Below are positions 1 to 4,946 of a stretch of 32,567 nucleotides of DNA, piece after piece. How positions within the stretch are numbered: position 1 is the stretch's first letter; each line of letters begins with the position of its first letter. The notes below the pieces were generated by a model. The model made no database searches. It was not told the origin of the DNA and saw only the letters and a list, made by a program, of their open reading frames with translations. The DNA comes from a virus: the IMG/VR virus record IMGVR_UViG_3300020187_000120, positions 1 to 32,567 of that record, one strand, 5' to 3'. A program made the position numbers and the translations under genes.

Positions 1-32
1 CGCCCTAGATCTCCCAATTGCATAGCTTTACA

Positions 33-99
33 TAAGTCGATGTATATCAACGACTTAGGGAAGCCCGGCCGCCGTAACCTATTGGTTACCAACGACTTA
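33..99 (-). repeat. 67-bp element, copy 1
   Basis: Two 25-bp half-sites, each ending CAACGACTTA on the plus strand, flank the 17-bp spacer GGGAAGCCCGGCCGCCG. The left half is an inverted repeat (TAAGTCG/CGACTTA); the right half contains GTAACC-TATT-GGTTAC. It starts 5 nt past the stop of the 58-aa gene at 105-281, on the leftward transcript. The 18 nt before it resemble the end of the 77-bp companion module, so that module probably continues beyond the window edge in degenerate form. Confidence 0.9.
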
Positions 100-104
100 T
101 GGGA

Positions 105-281
105 TTAGAAGTTAGAGGAGTGCCATAGTAGGGTGAGGCTGTCAAGCTTAAACCATTTGGTTTTATCAGAACCCATAGCTCTGACTCTAGCCATCTCGAC
201 ACCTTTAGAGTTGACCTCTATCTCGTTGACTTGTCCCACTTTGAAAAATGGGGTGGATACTGCATCGTTAATTTTAATCAT
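105..281 (-). CDS. Hypothetical 58-aa protein (duplicated gene, copy A)
   Basis: Below 60 codons, but supported by a near-identical second copy at 1437-1613. The two proteins differ at one residue (Ser/Ala near the C-terminus) and the other visible base changes are silent, which argues for coding selection. It starts MIKINDAVSTPFFKVG and has a repeated Lys/Val pattern and a KWFKLDSL stretch, suggesting a small beta-rich domain of the kind that binds nucleic acid or protein (inference only). No family recognised. The start lies 5 nt past a -10 box, so the message is probably leaderless. It ends just before 67-bp element copy 1. Confidence 0.75.
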   Translation of the reverse strand: MIKINDAVSTPFFKVGQVNEIEVNSKGVEMARVRAMGSDKTKWFKLDSLTLLWHSSNF

Positions 282-286
282 ACCTT

Positions 287-315
287 AACTTACCTCTATT
301 TTGGGCAAAAGTCAA
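287..315 (-). promoter_or_regulatory. Sigma-70-like promoter of the 105-281 gene
   Basis: Leftward reading gives TTGACT, 17 nt, TAAGTT, then 5 nt to ATG. The expected transcription start falls at or next to the start codon. Confidence 0.7.
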
Positions 316-344
316 GAAAAAGTTTCACTTTTTTTATCTTTTCG

Positions 345-411
345 TAAGTCACTGATATTCAACGACTTACGCGGGCCGGGCCGCCGTAACCCATTGGTTA
401 CCAACGACTTA
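345..411 (-). repeat. 67-bp element, copy 2
   Basis: Same length and half-site layout as copy 1. The left half is CGTAAGTC...GACTTACG, in which an outer C-G/G-C pair replaces the inner G-C pair of copy 1. The spacer is CGCGGGCCGGGCCGCCG. It lies between the stop of the 424-567 gene and the promoter at 287-315, with 29 nt between element and -35. Confidence 0.9.
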
Positions 412-423
412 TGGGATTTAAGG

Positions 424-567
424 TTAACTTTTCTTAATCGCAGTTATTGCGACCAACTGCTGGTTTAGAGATTTTCCGTGTACTGAGAAAATTTGATTTA
501 GTGCAGGGCAGATGTTGACTTTTTTGTCAGCGTTAGTATTTTTGTGAGATGTAGTATTTTTATTCAT
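424..567 (-). CDS. Hypothetical 47-aa protein
   Basis: Short leftward ORF with a clear promoter (TTGACT, 17 nt, TATATT) and its ATG 5 nt after the -10 box. It has the same promoter-gene-67-bp element arrangement as its neighbours. The product starts MNKNTTSHKNTN, is rich in Lys and Asn, has one Cys and ends ITAIKKS. No family recognised. Its reality rests on the conserved flanks rather than on homology. Confidence 0.6.
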   Translation of the reverse strand: MNKNTTSHKNTNADKKVNICPALNQIFSVHGKSLNQQLVAITAIKKS

Positions 568-572
568 ACCCT

Positions 573-601
573 AATATAGCCTTATTCTGGGCCAAAGTCA
601 A
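573..601 (-). promoter_or_regulatory. Sigma-70-like promoter of the 424-567 gene
   Basis: TTGACT, 17 nt, TATATT on the minus strand. ATG follows after 5 nt, consistent with a leaderless transcript. Confidence 0.72.
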
Positions 602-631
602 GAAAAAGTTTCACTTTTTTTTATCTTTTCG

Positions 632-698
632 TAAGTCACTGATATTCAACGACTTACGCGGGCCGGGCCGCCGTAACCCATTGGTTACCAACGACTTA
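632..698 (-). repeat. 67-bp element, copy 3
   Basis: Essentially identical to copy 2, including the CGTAAGTC...GACTTACG left half and a 30-nt T-rich stretch to the next -35 box. Starts 3 nt past the stop codon of the 702-896 gene. Confidence 0.9.
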
Positions 699-701
699 GG
701 G

Positions 702-896
702 TTATTCTTTAACTAACCAAACTTTACCCTCCCACTCAACAAGGTCGGTGATTTCTTTTATCGTACTATTTCTCAGATTTGCATCAATAAAGCATTTACT
801 CACGAAAAAGTCGTTCGGGCTAGTTTTCTTTTGTTTGTCGGGAACTTCAGCTATAACGACATGGTCGTCATCAGATTTAGATAATAGATATTTCAT
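702..896 (-). CDS. Hypothetical 64-aa protein
   Basis: A small soluble protein starting MKYLLSKSDDDHVVIAEV, with a mixed charged centre and a C-terminal WEGKVWLVKE. The alternating hydrophobic pattern suggests a small beta-rich fold. No family recognised. ATG lies 6 nt past a TACTTT -10 box, and the gene is followed 3 nt later by a 67-bp element. Confidence 0.72.
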   Translation of the reverse strand: MKYLLSKSDDDHVVIAEVPDKQKKTSPNDFFVSKCFIDANLRNSTIKEITDLVEWEGKVWLVKE

Positions 897-902
897 ACTA
901 TC

Positions 903-931
903 AAAGTAACCTATATATGTAGCTAAGTCAA
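903..931 (-). promoter_or_regulatory. Sigma-70-like promoter of the 702-896 gene
   Basis: TTGACT, 17 nt, TACTTT on the minus strand, 6 nt before ATG. Its -35 box directly abuts the 77-bp companion module at 932-1008. Confidence 0.7.
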
Positions 932-1008
932 GCTATTTCTGAAATTAAATCAGTTTGGTGCAAATAGCGCTTTAGCCGCGCTAGCGGCGGCAGTTGCCTA
1001 GGTTTACA
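932..1008 (-). repeat. 77-bp companion module, copy 1
   Basis: Sequence fills exactly the 77 nt between a -35 box and a 67-bp element. It contains a G/C-rich inverted segment around GCCGCGCTAGCGGC and ends in CCTAGGTTTACA (plus strand). Four copies of the same length are seen in the left arm. Confidence 0.85.
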
Positions 1009-1075
1009 TAAGTCGATGTGTATCAACGACTTAGGGAAGCCCGGCCGCCGTAACCTATTGGTTACCAACGACTTA
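1009..1075 (-). repeat. 67-bp element, copy 4
   Basis: Like copy 1 with one change in the left-half loop (GTGTAT for GTATAT), so the TAAGTCG/CGACTTA stem is intact. It lies 6 nt past the stop of the 1082-1252 gene. Confidence 0.9.
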
Positions 1076-1081
1076 GGGTTA

Positions 1082-1252
1082 TTATCTTGATAAGATAACA
1101 AGCTTTTCACCTGTTCTTTGTTTATGCTGTTTTTGCAGTTGACTTGCGATCTGCATTGCCTTAGCTGAACTTGTAGCATTATCTATTAGTTTTCCAAAAA
1201 TGGTAATATTTAACCATTTAGTGAAGTTCTTGTTTAATGTAATTATTATCAT
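1082..1252 (-). CDS. Hypothetical 56-aa protein
   Basis: Starts MIIITLNKNFTKWLNITIFG and continues as a Lys/Gln-rich probable helix (SAKAMQIASQLQKQHKQR). The ATG is set by a strong TTGACT-N17-TATGTT promoter 6 nt upstream. A longer overlapping ORF in another frame (928-1179) lacks that promoter and translates straight through the 67-bp and 77-bp repeats, so this frame is preferred. No family recognised. Confidence 0.68.
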   Translation of the reverse strand: MIIITLNKNFTKWLNITIFGKLIDNATSSAKAMQIASQLQKQHKQRTGEKLVILSR

Positions 1253-1258
1253 ATATAC

Positions 1259-1287
1259 AACATAAGGGCATACCGGGCAGAAGTCAA
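1259..1287 (-). promoter_or_regulatory. Sigma-70-like promoter of the 1082-1252 gene
   Basis: TTGACT, 17 nt, TATGTT, then GTATAT and ATG on the minus strand. This is one of the best examples of the left-arm consensus. Confidence 0.78.
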
Positions 1288-1364
1288 GCTATTCCTGAAA
1301 TTAAATTAGCTTGGTGCAAATAGCGCTTTAGCCGCGCTAGCGGCGGCAGTTGCCTAGGTTTACA
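1288..1364 (-). repeat. 77-bp companion module, copy 2
   Basis: Same 77-nt length and G/C hairpin core as the copy at 932-1008, with a few substitutions. Confidence 0.85.
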
Positions 1365-1431
1365 TAAGTCGATGTATATCAACGACTTAGGGAAGCCCGG
1401 CCGCCGTAACCTATTGGTTACCAACGACTTA
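1365..1431 (-). repeat. 67-bp element, copy 5
   Basis: Same sequence as copy 1 in both half-sites and the spacer. It starts the duplicated cassette that matches 33-317. Confidence 0.9.
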
Positions 1432-1436
1432 TGGGA

Positions 1437-1613
1437 TTAGAAGTTAGAGGCGTGCCATAGTAGGGTGAGGCTGTCAAGCTTAAACCATTTGGTTTTATCA
1501 GAGCCCATGGCTCTGACTCTAGCCATCTCGACACCTTTAGAGTTGACCTCTATCTCGTTGACTTGTCCCACTTTGAAAAATGGGGTGGATACTGCATCGT
1601 TAATTTTAATCAT
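1437..1613 (-). CDS. Hypothetical 58-aa protein (duplicated gene, copy B)
   Basis: Near-identical copy of the gene at 105-281. The products differ only by Ala for Ser four residues from the end; other differences are silent. Promoter, start context and the following 67-bp element are duplicated too. The similarity stops just past the -35 box, where this copy enters the 77-bp module and copy A enters a T-rich stretch. Function unknown. Confidence 0.75.
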   Translation of the reverse strand: MIKINDAVSTPFFKVGQVNEIEVNSKGVEMARVRAMGSDKTKWFKLDSLTLLWHASNF

Positions 1614-1618
1614 ACCTT

Positions 1619-1647
1619 AACTTACCTCTATTTTGGGCAAAAGTCAA
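1619..1647 (-). promoter_or_regulatory. Sigma-70-like promoter of the 1437-1613 gene
   Basis: TTGACT, 17 nt, TAAGTT on the minus strand, identical to the promoter at 287-315. Confidence 0.7.
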
Positions 1648-1724
1648 GCTATTCCTGAAATTAAATTAGCTTGGTGCAAATAGCGCTTTAGCCGCGCTAG
1701 CGGCGGCAGTTGTCTAGGTTTACA
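1648..1724 (-). repeat. 77-bp companion module, copy 3
   Basis: Nearly identical to the copy at 1288-1364, with TGTCTAGG in place of TGCCTAGG near its end. Confidence 0.85.
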
Positions 1725-1791
1725 TAAGTCGATGTATATCAACGACTTAGGGAAGCCCGGCCGCCGTAACCTATTGGTTACCAACGACTTA
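1725..1791 (-). repeat. 67-bp element, copy 6
   Basis: Same sequence as copies 1 and 5. It is about 40 nt from the stop of the 1832-2092 gene, further than in the other cassettes. Confidence 0.9.
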
Positions 1792-1831
1792 TGGTGTTAT
1801 TCTGCCATGTTAGCTATAAGCCAGATTATAG

Positions 1832-2092
1832 TCATTTCACGAAGATTTGATTAATGTATTTTGTGGCTTGCTTGTTGCTTCCAAGCGTTACCTTAGATTG
1901 AAGATTTTCGGCAATCTTGTTTATCTTTGTTCTTGCTTCGCCCTTATCTTCGGCTTGTACTACAATTATGTTATTAGTCATTACTGAGCTAATGAATGTA
2001 TTAGTGTTCGTGTTAAAAAGAGGAAGTTTTGAATCATCATTTGATGAGATGTGAACATGGCCTGTAAAAGTTTTAGTGTTATTCTTTATCAT
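1832..2092 (-). CDS. Hypothetical 86-aa protein
   Basis: Starts MIKNNTKTFTGHVHIS. Features are a Thr/Asn-rich centre, then a charged segment EDKGEARTKINKIAENLQSK that is probably helical. It resembles small soluble phage early proteins but no family is recognised. The start is set by a TTGACT-N17-TAGATT promoter with ATG 6 nt past the -10 box. Confidence 0.72.
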   Translation of the reverse strand: MIKNNTKTFTGHVHISSNDDSKLPLFNTNTNTFISSVMTNNIIVVQAEDKGEARTKINKIAENLQSKVTLGSNKQATKYINQIFVK

Positions 2093-2098
2093 ATATAC

Positions 2099-2127
2099 AA
2101 TCTAATGGTAAAAAGGGTAAAAGTCAA
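2099..2127 (-). promoter_or_regulatory. Sigma-70-like promoter of the 1832-2092 gene
   Basis: TTGACT, 17 nt, TAGATT, GTATAT then ATG on the minus strand. There is no 67-bp element between this promoter and the next gene upstream (2145-2333). Confidence 0.72.
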
Positions 2128-2144
2128 GTTATTTATTAATTATT

Positions 2145-2333
2145 TTATTGAAAGACGACATTAAAGCGAAATTGATTGAGACCTTCGTCTCGCATGATCT
2201 TATCAAGATGCGATTGACTTGATGCAGTCCGAACCCTTGGGCGATCATTACCGTTTGAGTCGATGCCTTGATCGAAGATCTTAACTGATGTATGGGTTGA
2301 CCATTTTTTAATTCTTACTTGTATTTTATTCAT
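2145..2333 (-). CDS. Hypothetical basic 62-aa protein
   Basis: A small basic protein starting MNKIQVRIKKWSTHTSVKIF, with SNGNDRPRVRTASSQSH in the centre and a hydrophobic end (FRFNVVFQ). The charge would allow nucleic-acid binding, which is inference. No family recognised. Its promoter is of the TTGCAA variant and overlaps the 3' end of the upstream gene. Confidence 0.7.
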   Translation of the reverse strand: MNKIQVRIKKWSTHTSVKIFDQGIDSNGNDRPRVRTASSQSHLDKIMRDEGLNQFRFNVVFQ

Positions 2334-2339
2334 ATATAT

Positions 2340-2368
2340 AAATTAAGGCTTTTTTTTATTAATTGCAA
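2340..2368 (-). promoter_or_regulatory. Promoter of the 2145-2333 gene (TTGCAA variant)
   Basis: TTGCAA, 17 nt, TAATTT, ATATAT then ATG on the minus strand. The -35 box lies inside the last codons of the 2359-2583 gene. Confidence 0.62.
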
Positions 2369-2583
2369 GCTTTATTTTGCTTGATTTCCTGAAAAGCTTT
2401 TCTTGCTTTTTGTACCGCGTTCAACGTGTCAAGAATTGTTATTCCCTGCGTAATTGTGCCTTGCCAATCGGATGAATTTGACTCGCGAGCCAAGTGATTC
2501 AAGTTGCCTTCTGCTTCAGCTAATGCCAAGCCAAGGTCGAGATCCAAATCTAATTCGTATTTTGTTTGCTCTATTATGTTCAT
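2359..2583 (-). CDS. Hypothetical acidic 74-aa protein
   Basis: Starts MNIIEQTKYELDLDLDLGLA; the Leu-Asp alternation is followed by an Ala/Glu helix, and the C-terminus is Lys-rich (QKARKAFQEIKQNK). It looks all-helical. No family recognised. The start is set by a consensus TTGACT-N17-TATGTT promoter. Confidence 0.72.
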   Translation of the reverse strand: MNIIEQTKYELDLDLDLGLALAEAEGNLNHLARESNSSDWQGTITQGITILDTLNAVQKARKAFQEIKQNKACN

Positions 2584-2589
2584 ATATAC

Positions 2590-2618
2590 AACATAAGGGG
2601 AAAATTAACTAAAGTCAA
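2590..2618 (-). promoter_or_regulatory. Sigma-70-like promoter of the 2359-2583 gene
   Basis: TTGACT, 17 nt, TATGTT, GTATAT then ATG on the minus strand. The next 67-bp element lies 40 nt upstream of it. Confidence 0.76.
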
Positions 2619-2658
2619 ACTTTTTTTTAATTATTTTTGATTTATTTTGTTTATTTCA

Positions 2659-2725
2659 TAAATCGTTGCTATTCAGCGACTTACGCGGGCCTGGCCGCCG
2701 TAACCTGTTGATAATCAACGAGTTA
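2659..2725 (-). repeat. 67-bp element, copy 7 (diverged)
   Basis: Same length and layout with TAAATCG in the left half, TAACCTGTTGATAATC in the right half and CAACGAGTTA for CAACGACTTA. The GTAACC/GGTTAC stem is lost here. The G/C-rich spacer core GGCCNGGCCGCCG is kept. Confidence 0.85.
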
Positions 2726-2737
2726 GGGGTTTTTGGG

Positions 2738-2884
2738 TTATTTCTTGACTGAGTCGATGATCATATCGAAAGTCCAAACATGACCGCCGGCATCTTCCCA
2801 AAGGTCAAAAGCCTCGGACATTGGACTTGCTTGGATACGAACAAGACCATTGTCTTGAATGAATTTTTTTATTTTAATTTCCAT
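2738..2884 (-). CDS. Hypothetical 48-aa protein, W-[ST]-FDMI family
   Basis: A 48-residue leftward ORF starting MEIKIKKFIQDNGLVRI and ending HVWTFDMIIDSVKK. It is paralogous to the 51-aa product at 4947-5102: both have a short N-terminal helix, an acidic middle and the motif W[ST]FDMI near the C-terminus. The start is 4 nt after the stop of the 2889-3071 gene, so the two are likely co-transcribed and coupled. The paralogue is the main evidence that it is translated. Function unknown. Confidence 0.7.
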   Translation of the reverse strand: MEIKIKKFIQDNGLVRIQASPMSEAFDLWEDAGGHVWTFDMIIDSVKK

Positions 2885-2888
2885 ATTT

Positions 2889-3071
2889 TTAGTTCCTACT
2901 TAAAGTTAGTTTATTCTGAGCTTGCCATTCAGCAAGCCAGTCTTGATTTTGCTTTAACAGGTCACGAGAGATCTTGACAAGAACGGGGTCGCTCTCGTTT
3001 CTGATAACTTCCTTGTGAAAGAAGATATCGGCTTGAACCTTTTGGAAGAGGAGATGTCGATCATTAAGCAT
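2889..3071 (-). CDS. Hypothetical 60-aa protein
   Basis: A charged, probably helical protein starting MLNDRHLLFQKVQADIFFHKEV, with a C-terminal Trp/Gln-rich segment (NQDWLAEWQAQNKLT). First gene of a two-gene leftward unit with 2738-2884. Start set by a TTGACA-N17-TATGTT promoter. No family recognised. Confidence 0.72.
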   Translation of the reverse strand: MLNDRHLLFQKVQADIFFHKEVIRNESDPVLVKISRDLLKQNQDWLAEWQAQNKLTLSRN

Positions 3072-3077
3072 ATATAT

Positions 3078-3106
3078 AACATAAAGGAGGAGCCGGTGAA
3101 TGTCAA
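3078..3106 (-). promoter_or_regulatory. Sigma-70-like promoter of the 2889-3071 gene
   Basis: TTGACA, 17 nt, TATGTT, ATATAT then ATG on the minus strand. The spacer contains a purine-poor CTCCTCCTT stretch and no ribosome-binding site. Confidence 0.78.
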
Positions 3107-3183
3107 GCTATTCCTGAAATTAAATCAGTTTGGTGCAAATAGCGCTTTAGCCGCGCTAGCGGCGGCAGTTGTCTAGGTTTACA
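3107..3183 (-). repeat. 77-bp companion module, copy 4
   Basis: Again exactly 77 nt between a -35 box and a 67-bp element, with the same G/C hairpin core. Confidence 0.85.
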
Positions 3184-3250
3184 TAAGTCGATGTATATCA
3201 ACGACTTAGGGAAGCCCGGCCGCCGTAAGTGCCTGATAGTCAACGACTTA
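3184..3250 (-). repeat. 67-bp element, copy 8
   Basis: The left half matches copy 1. The right half is changed to TAAGTGCCTGATAGTC before CAACGACTTA, so it resembles a left half. On the leftward strand its first three bases, TAA, are the stop codon of the 3248-3487 gene. Confidence 0.88.
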
Positions 3251-3487
3251 GGAGGGGTTAAGCACTACCCACTGCATAGCCACCTCTACCACAGAGCTAC
3301 CATTCCATAGATGCACCTCTAGCTGAAACTCGGGGGCATCCCTTAGGGGTGTGTCTCTAGGTGCGTTGCCATTCATGCACATATTGGCTAATTCATACAG
3401 AGAATCAAGCCCCGCCCTAGAGTTGGGTGCTGAGCATACGACGTCTCCGTCGCGTATCAATTGGTATATAGATGTCATTGATGTCAT
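3248..3487 (-). CDS. Hypothetical 79-aa protein
   Basis: Starts MTSMTSIYQLIRDGDVVCS. A 9-nt tandem repeat creates two possible start codons three codons apart. The body has a short helix (SLYELANMCM) and a C-terminal beta-like stretch VVEVAMQWVVLNPS. It follows the 3492-3686 gene by 4 nt, so the pair is probably one transcript. Its stop codon is supplied by the 67-bp element. No family recognised. Confidence 0.7.
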   Translation of the reverse strand: MTSMTSIYQLIRDGDVVCSAPNSRAGLDSLYELANMCMNGNAPRDTPLRDAPEFQLEVHLWNGSSVVEVAMQWVVLNPS

Positions 3488-3491
3488 TGTA

Positions 3492-3686
3492 TTAGTCTAC
3501 TAGTATAAGGGGGGTAGGTAGTGGAGTGTGAGCTATATAAGCCTCTAGCTCATTAGCCTCTGCCTGTGCTATCCTATCAAGATCTGCTTGCGCGGCTACG
3601 CATTGCATCATGGCTGCGCCTGATCCGTTATTAGCTGCGTCGAGGTTATTGTCGAGGATTTTCTGTAGTCTTTGTTTTTCGTTCAT
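3492..3686 (-). CDS. Hypothetical 64-aa protein
   Basis: An Ala/Asn/Gln-rich, probably helical protein starting MNEKQRLQKILDNNLDAANNG and ending in TPLPTPLILVD. First gene of a two-gene leftward unit. Start set by a TTGACA-N17-TATGTT promoter with ATG 6 nt past the -10 box. No family recognised. Confidence 0.72.
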   Translation of the reverse strand: MNEKQRLQKILDNNLDAANNGSGAAMMQCVAAQADLDRIAQAEANELEAYIAHTPLPTPLILVD

Positions 3687-3692
3687 ATATAT

Positions 3693-3721
3693 AACATAAG
3701 GGCATACGTGCCTAATGTCAA
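3693..3721 (-). promoter_or_regulatory. Sigma-70-like promoter of the 3492-3686 unit
   Basis: TTGACA, 17 nt, TATGTT, ATATAT then ATG on the minus strand. Confidence 0.78.
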
Positions 3722-3761
3722 GCTATTTGGCGATTTATTTTCATTTATTTTGTTTATTACA

Positions 3762-3828
3762 TAAGTCCCTGCACATCAACGACTTACGAGGGCCAGGCCG
3801 CCGTAAACCCTTGGTATTCAACGACTTA
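3762..3828 (-). repeat. 67-bp element, copy 9
   Basis: TAAGTCC...GACTTA left half, spacer CGAGGGCCAGGCCGCCG and a diverged right half. It lies 40 nt upstream of the promoter at 3693-3721, the same spacing as copy 7. Confidence 0.86.
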
Positions 3829-3893
3829 TGAAAGTAATGTTCATATATCGTGCCAACTTATTTATTGCACTATACCACTACAGGATAAGGCAC

Positions 3894-3915
3894 AAAAAAG
3901 CCCACATAGTGGGCT
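3894..3915 (-). terminator. Rho-independent terminator (leftward)
   Basis: Leftward strand reads AGCCCAC-TAT-GTGGGCT followed by TTTTT. It lies 27 nt past the stop of the 3942-4250 gene. CCACATAG just upstream on the transcript (plus 3930-3937) could pair with the CTATGTGG inside the terminator stem and compete with it. Confidence 0.82.
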
Positions 3916-3941
3916 GCTGTATAGGTTAACTATGTGGAAGC

Positions 3942-4250
3942 TTAGAACACAAGAGGATCCGGCAACTTATTAGGCGATGCGAACCAATCGGATGAGTCAA
4001 TCACTTGCCCGTTTAGTACGGGCTCGAATTTGAATTGGCAGACATCTGCGTTGGCTATGCCGTTGACGCGTTCGCGTGTGGTGGGCGTGTTCCATCCTGC
4101 AAGCGACCATCTGACCAAGCCGTCAGGGTCACGCTTGACAATGGCGTTACCATGTAGCCAAACGGTTTGCCCGTCTGTCCTTGTGTTGCCTACCTTTAGA
4201 GATGTGCCTTGATTGAAGGCTTGTTTGATTTGTTCTGTTACTTTTCTCAT
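3942..4250 (-). CDS. Conserved small phage protein (GNT-T-G/LHGN type), 102 aa
   Basis: The pattern VGNTRTDGQTVWLHGNAIV, then GLVRWSLAGWNTPTTRERVN, is a recurrent signature of short phage proteins whose function is not known to me. The N-terminus (MRKVTEQIKQAFNQG) is a short helix. It probably folds as a compact alpha/beta domain. The start is ATG after a weaker promoter-like sequence, and a clear terminator follows. It is the last gene before the terminator in the 4628-to-3942 leftward run. Confidence 0.8.
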   Translation of the reverse strand: MRKVTEQIKQAFNQGTSLKVGNTRTDGQTVWLHGNAIVKRDPDGLVRWSLAGWNTPTTRERVNGIANADVCQFKFEPVLNGQVIDSSDWFASPNKLPDPLVF

Positions 4251-4255
4251 TATTT

Positions 4256-4284
4256 TATTTATTTAATTTCGGACATTATGCCAA
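4256..4284 (-). promoter_or_regulatory. Weak promoter candidate of the 3942-4250 gene
   Basis: TTGGCA, 17 nt, TAAATA, 5 nt then ATG on the minus strand. It fits the left-arm geometry but is the poorest match, and it lies inside the 20-aa ORF at 4259-4321. Confidence 0.4.
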
Positions 4285-4321
4285 CTATGGCGCTAATTAT
4301 TAAGACTATTAAGATCTCCAT
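4259..4321 (-). CDS. Possible 20-aa hydrophobic microprotein
   Basis: Begins MEILIVLIISAIVGIM and ends SEIK, so nearly the whole peptide is one membrane-compatible segment. The ATG is 1 nt after the stop of the 4323-4628 gene, suggesting translational coupling, and it ends 8 nt before the next start. Nothing but context and composition supports it. An A/T-rich sequence could give such a run of Ile/Leu codons by chance. Confidence 0.4.
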   Translation of the reverse strand: MEILIVLIISAIVGIMSEIK

Positions 4322-4322
4322 A

Positions 4323-4628
4323 TTATACTGATTCAGCTAAACCTTCGAAGTGATCTTGAAACCATTCGTCCATTTCTTCCTCAACAAACTTTTCGATTTC
4401 CTTGTTTGTTATAGTCAATTCAGTAGGTTGATCGTTGTTATCATATTGTCTTGCTGACAAAACTACAGCGTGAATATCAAAATCTGAATTACCGAAAAAA
4501 TCCGTAAGGCATGGATCAAAGACCCAATCTGTACTGATTTGAGCAATCACTGTGTCGTCTCCATAGTAAAAAGTACCCTCAAAGGCATCATCGTTAATTT
4601 GTTCGTAATCTTCTAGTATTAATTTCAT
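4323..4628 (-). CDS. Hypothetical acidic 101-aa protein
   Basis: A strongly acidic protein starting MKLILEDYEQINDDAFEG, with beta-like central strands and an acidic helix (KEIEKFVEEEMDEWFQDHFEG) near the end. The negative charge would suit a DNA-mimic or partner-binding early protein; that is speculation. Start set by a TTGCAT-N17-TACATT promoter. No family recognised. Confidence 0.74.
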   Translation of the reverse strand: MKLILEDYEQINDDAFEGTFYYGDDTVIAQISTDWVFDPCLTDFFGNSDFDIHAVVLSARQYDNNDQPTELTITNKEIEKFVEEEMDEWFQDHFEGLAESV

Positions 4629-4634
4629 AAGTAT

Positions 4635-4663
4635 AATGTAAGCTATTTATTCGGTTTATGCAA
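4635..4663 (-). promoter_or_regulatory. Promoter of the 4323-4628 gene (TTGCAT variant)
   Basis: TTGCAT, 17 nt, TACATT, ATACTT then ATG on the minus strand. Confidence 0.64.
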
Positions 4664-4686
4664 ACTTTTTCTTCAGTTATTTGCAA

Positions 4687-4899
4687 TTATATTTTAGCAA
4701 GTAATTTTAAAGCAATTTGCTTTTCGCTATCGTTGTGAGTAATTTCTTCAAGGATCTGTATTCTTGTCGAATTTATTTCATGTGCAAAGGTTGCGATTCC
4801 ATCTTGAAAATCTTCATTCAAAGGATCATTTTTAAAGTTTTCTAATTCTTTAATTTGCTTTTCTAATCTAATATTTAATGTTTCTATCGTATCGTTCAT
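4687..4899 (-). CDS. Hypothetical coiled-coil 70-aa protein
   Basis: An all-helical pattern starting MNDTIETLNIRLEKQIKELE, with heptad-like Leu/Ile spacing, a break at NDPLNED, then a second helix. Probably an oligomeric small protein. No family recognised. Start set by a TTGCAA-N17-TACTTT promoter. Confidence 0.72.
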   Translation of the reverse strand: MNDTIETLNIRLEKQIKELENFKNDPLNEDFQDGIATFAHEINSTRIQILEEITHNDSEKQIALKLLAKI

Positions 4900-4905
4900 A
4901 TATAT

Positions 4906-4934
4906 AAAGTAAGGTATTTTTTAACTAATTGCAA
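4906..4934 (-). promoter_or_regulatory. Promoter of the 4687-4899 gene (TTGCAA variant)
   Basis: TTGCAA, 17 nt, TACTTT, ATATAT then ATG on the minus strand. Confidence 0.64.
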
Positions 4935-4946
4935 ACTTTATTTCAA

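Noticed and set aside
928-1179. 83-aa leftward ORF
   Set aside because: Its second half is a translation of the 67-bp and 77-bp repeats and it lacks a promoter at its start. The 56-aa frame at 1082-1252 has the consensus promoter and ends before the repeat.
2780-2977. 65-aa rightward ORF
   Set aside because: Overlaps two leftward genes (2738-2884, 2889-3071) that have a promoter and a paralogue.
33-3828. CRISPR array
   Set aside because: The repeats are regularly built but each is separated by a different gene with its own promoter, at distances of hundreds of bases, so there are no spacers.
33-3828. Insertion sequence or MITE family
   Set aside because: No transposase, no target-site duplications, and the copies sit at consistent positions relative to stop codons and promoters.
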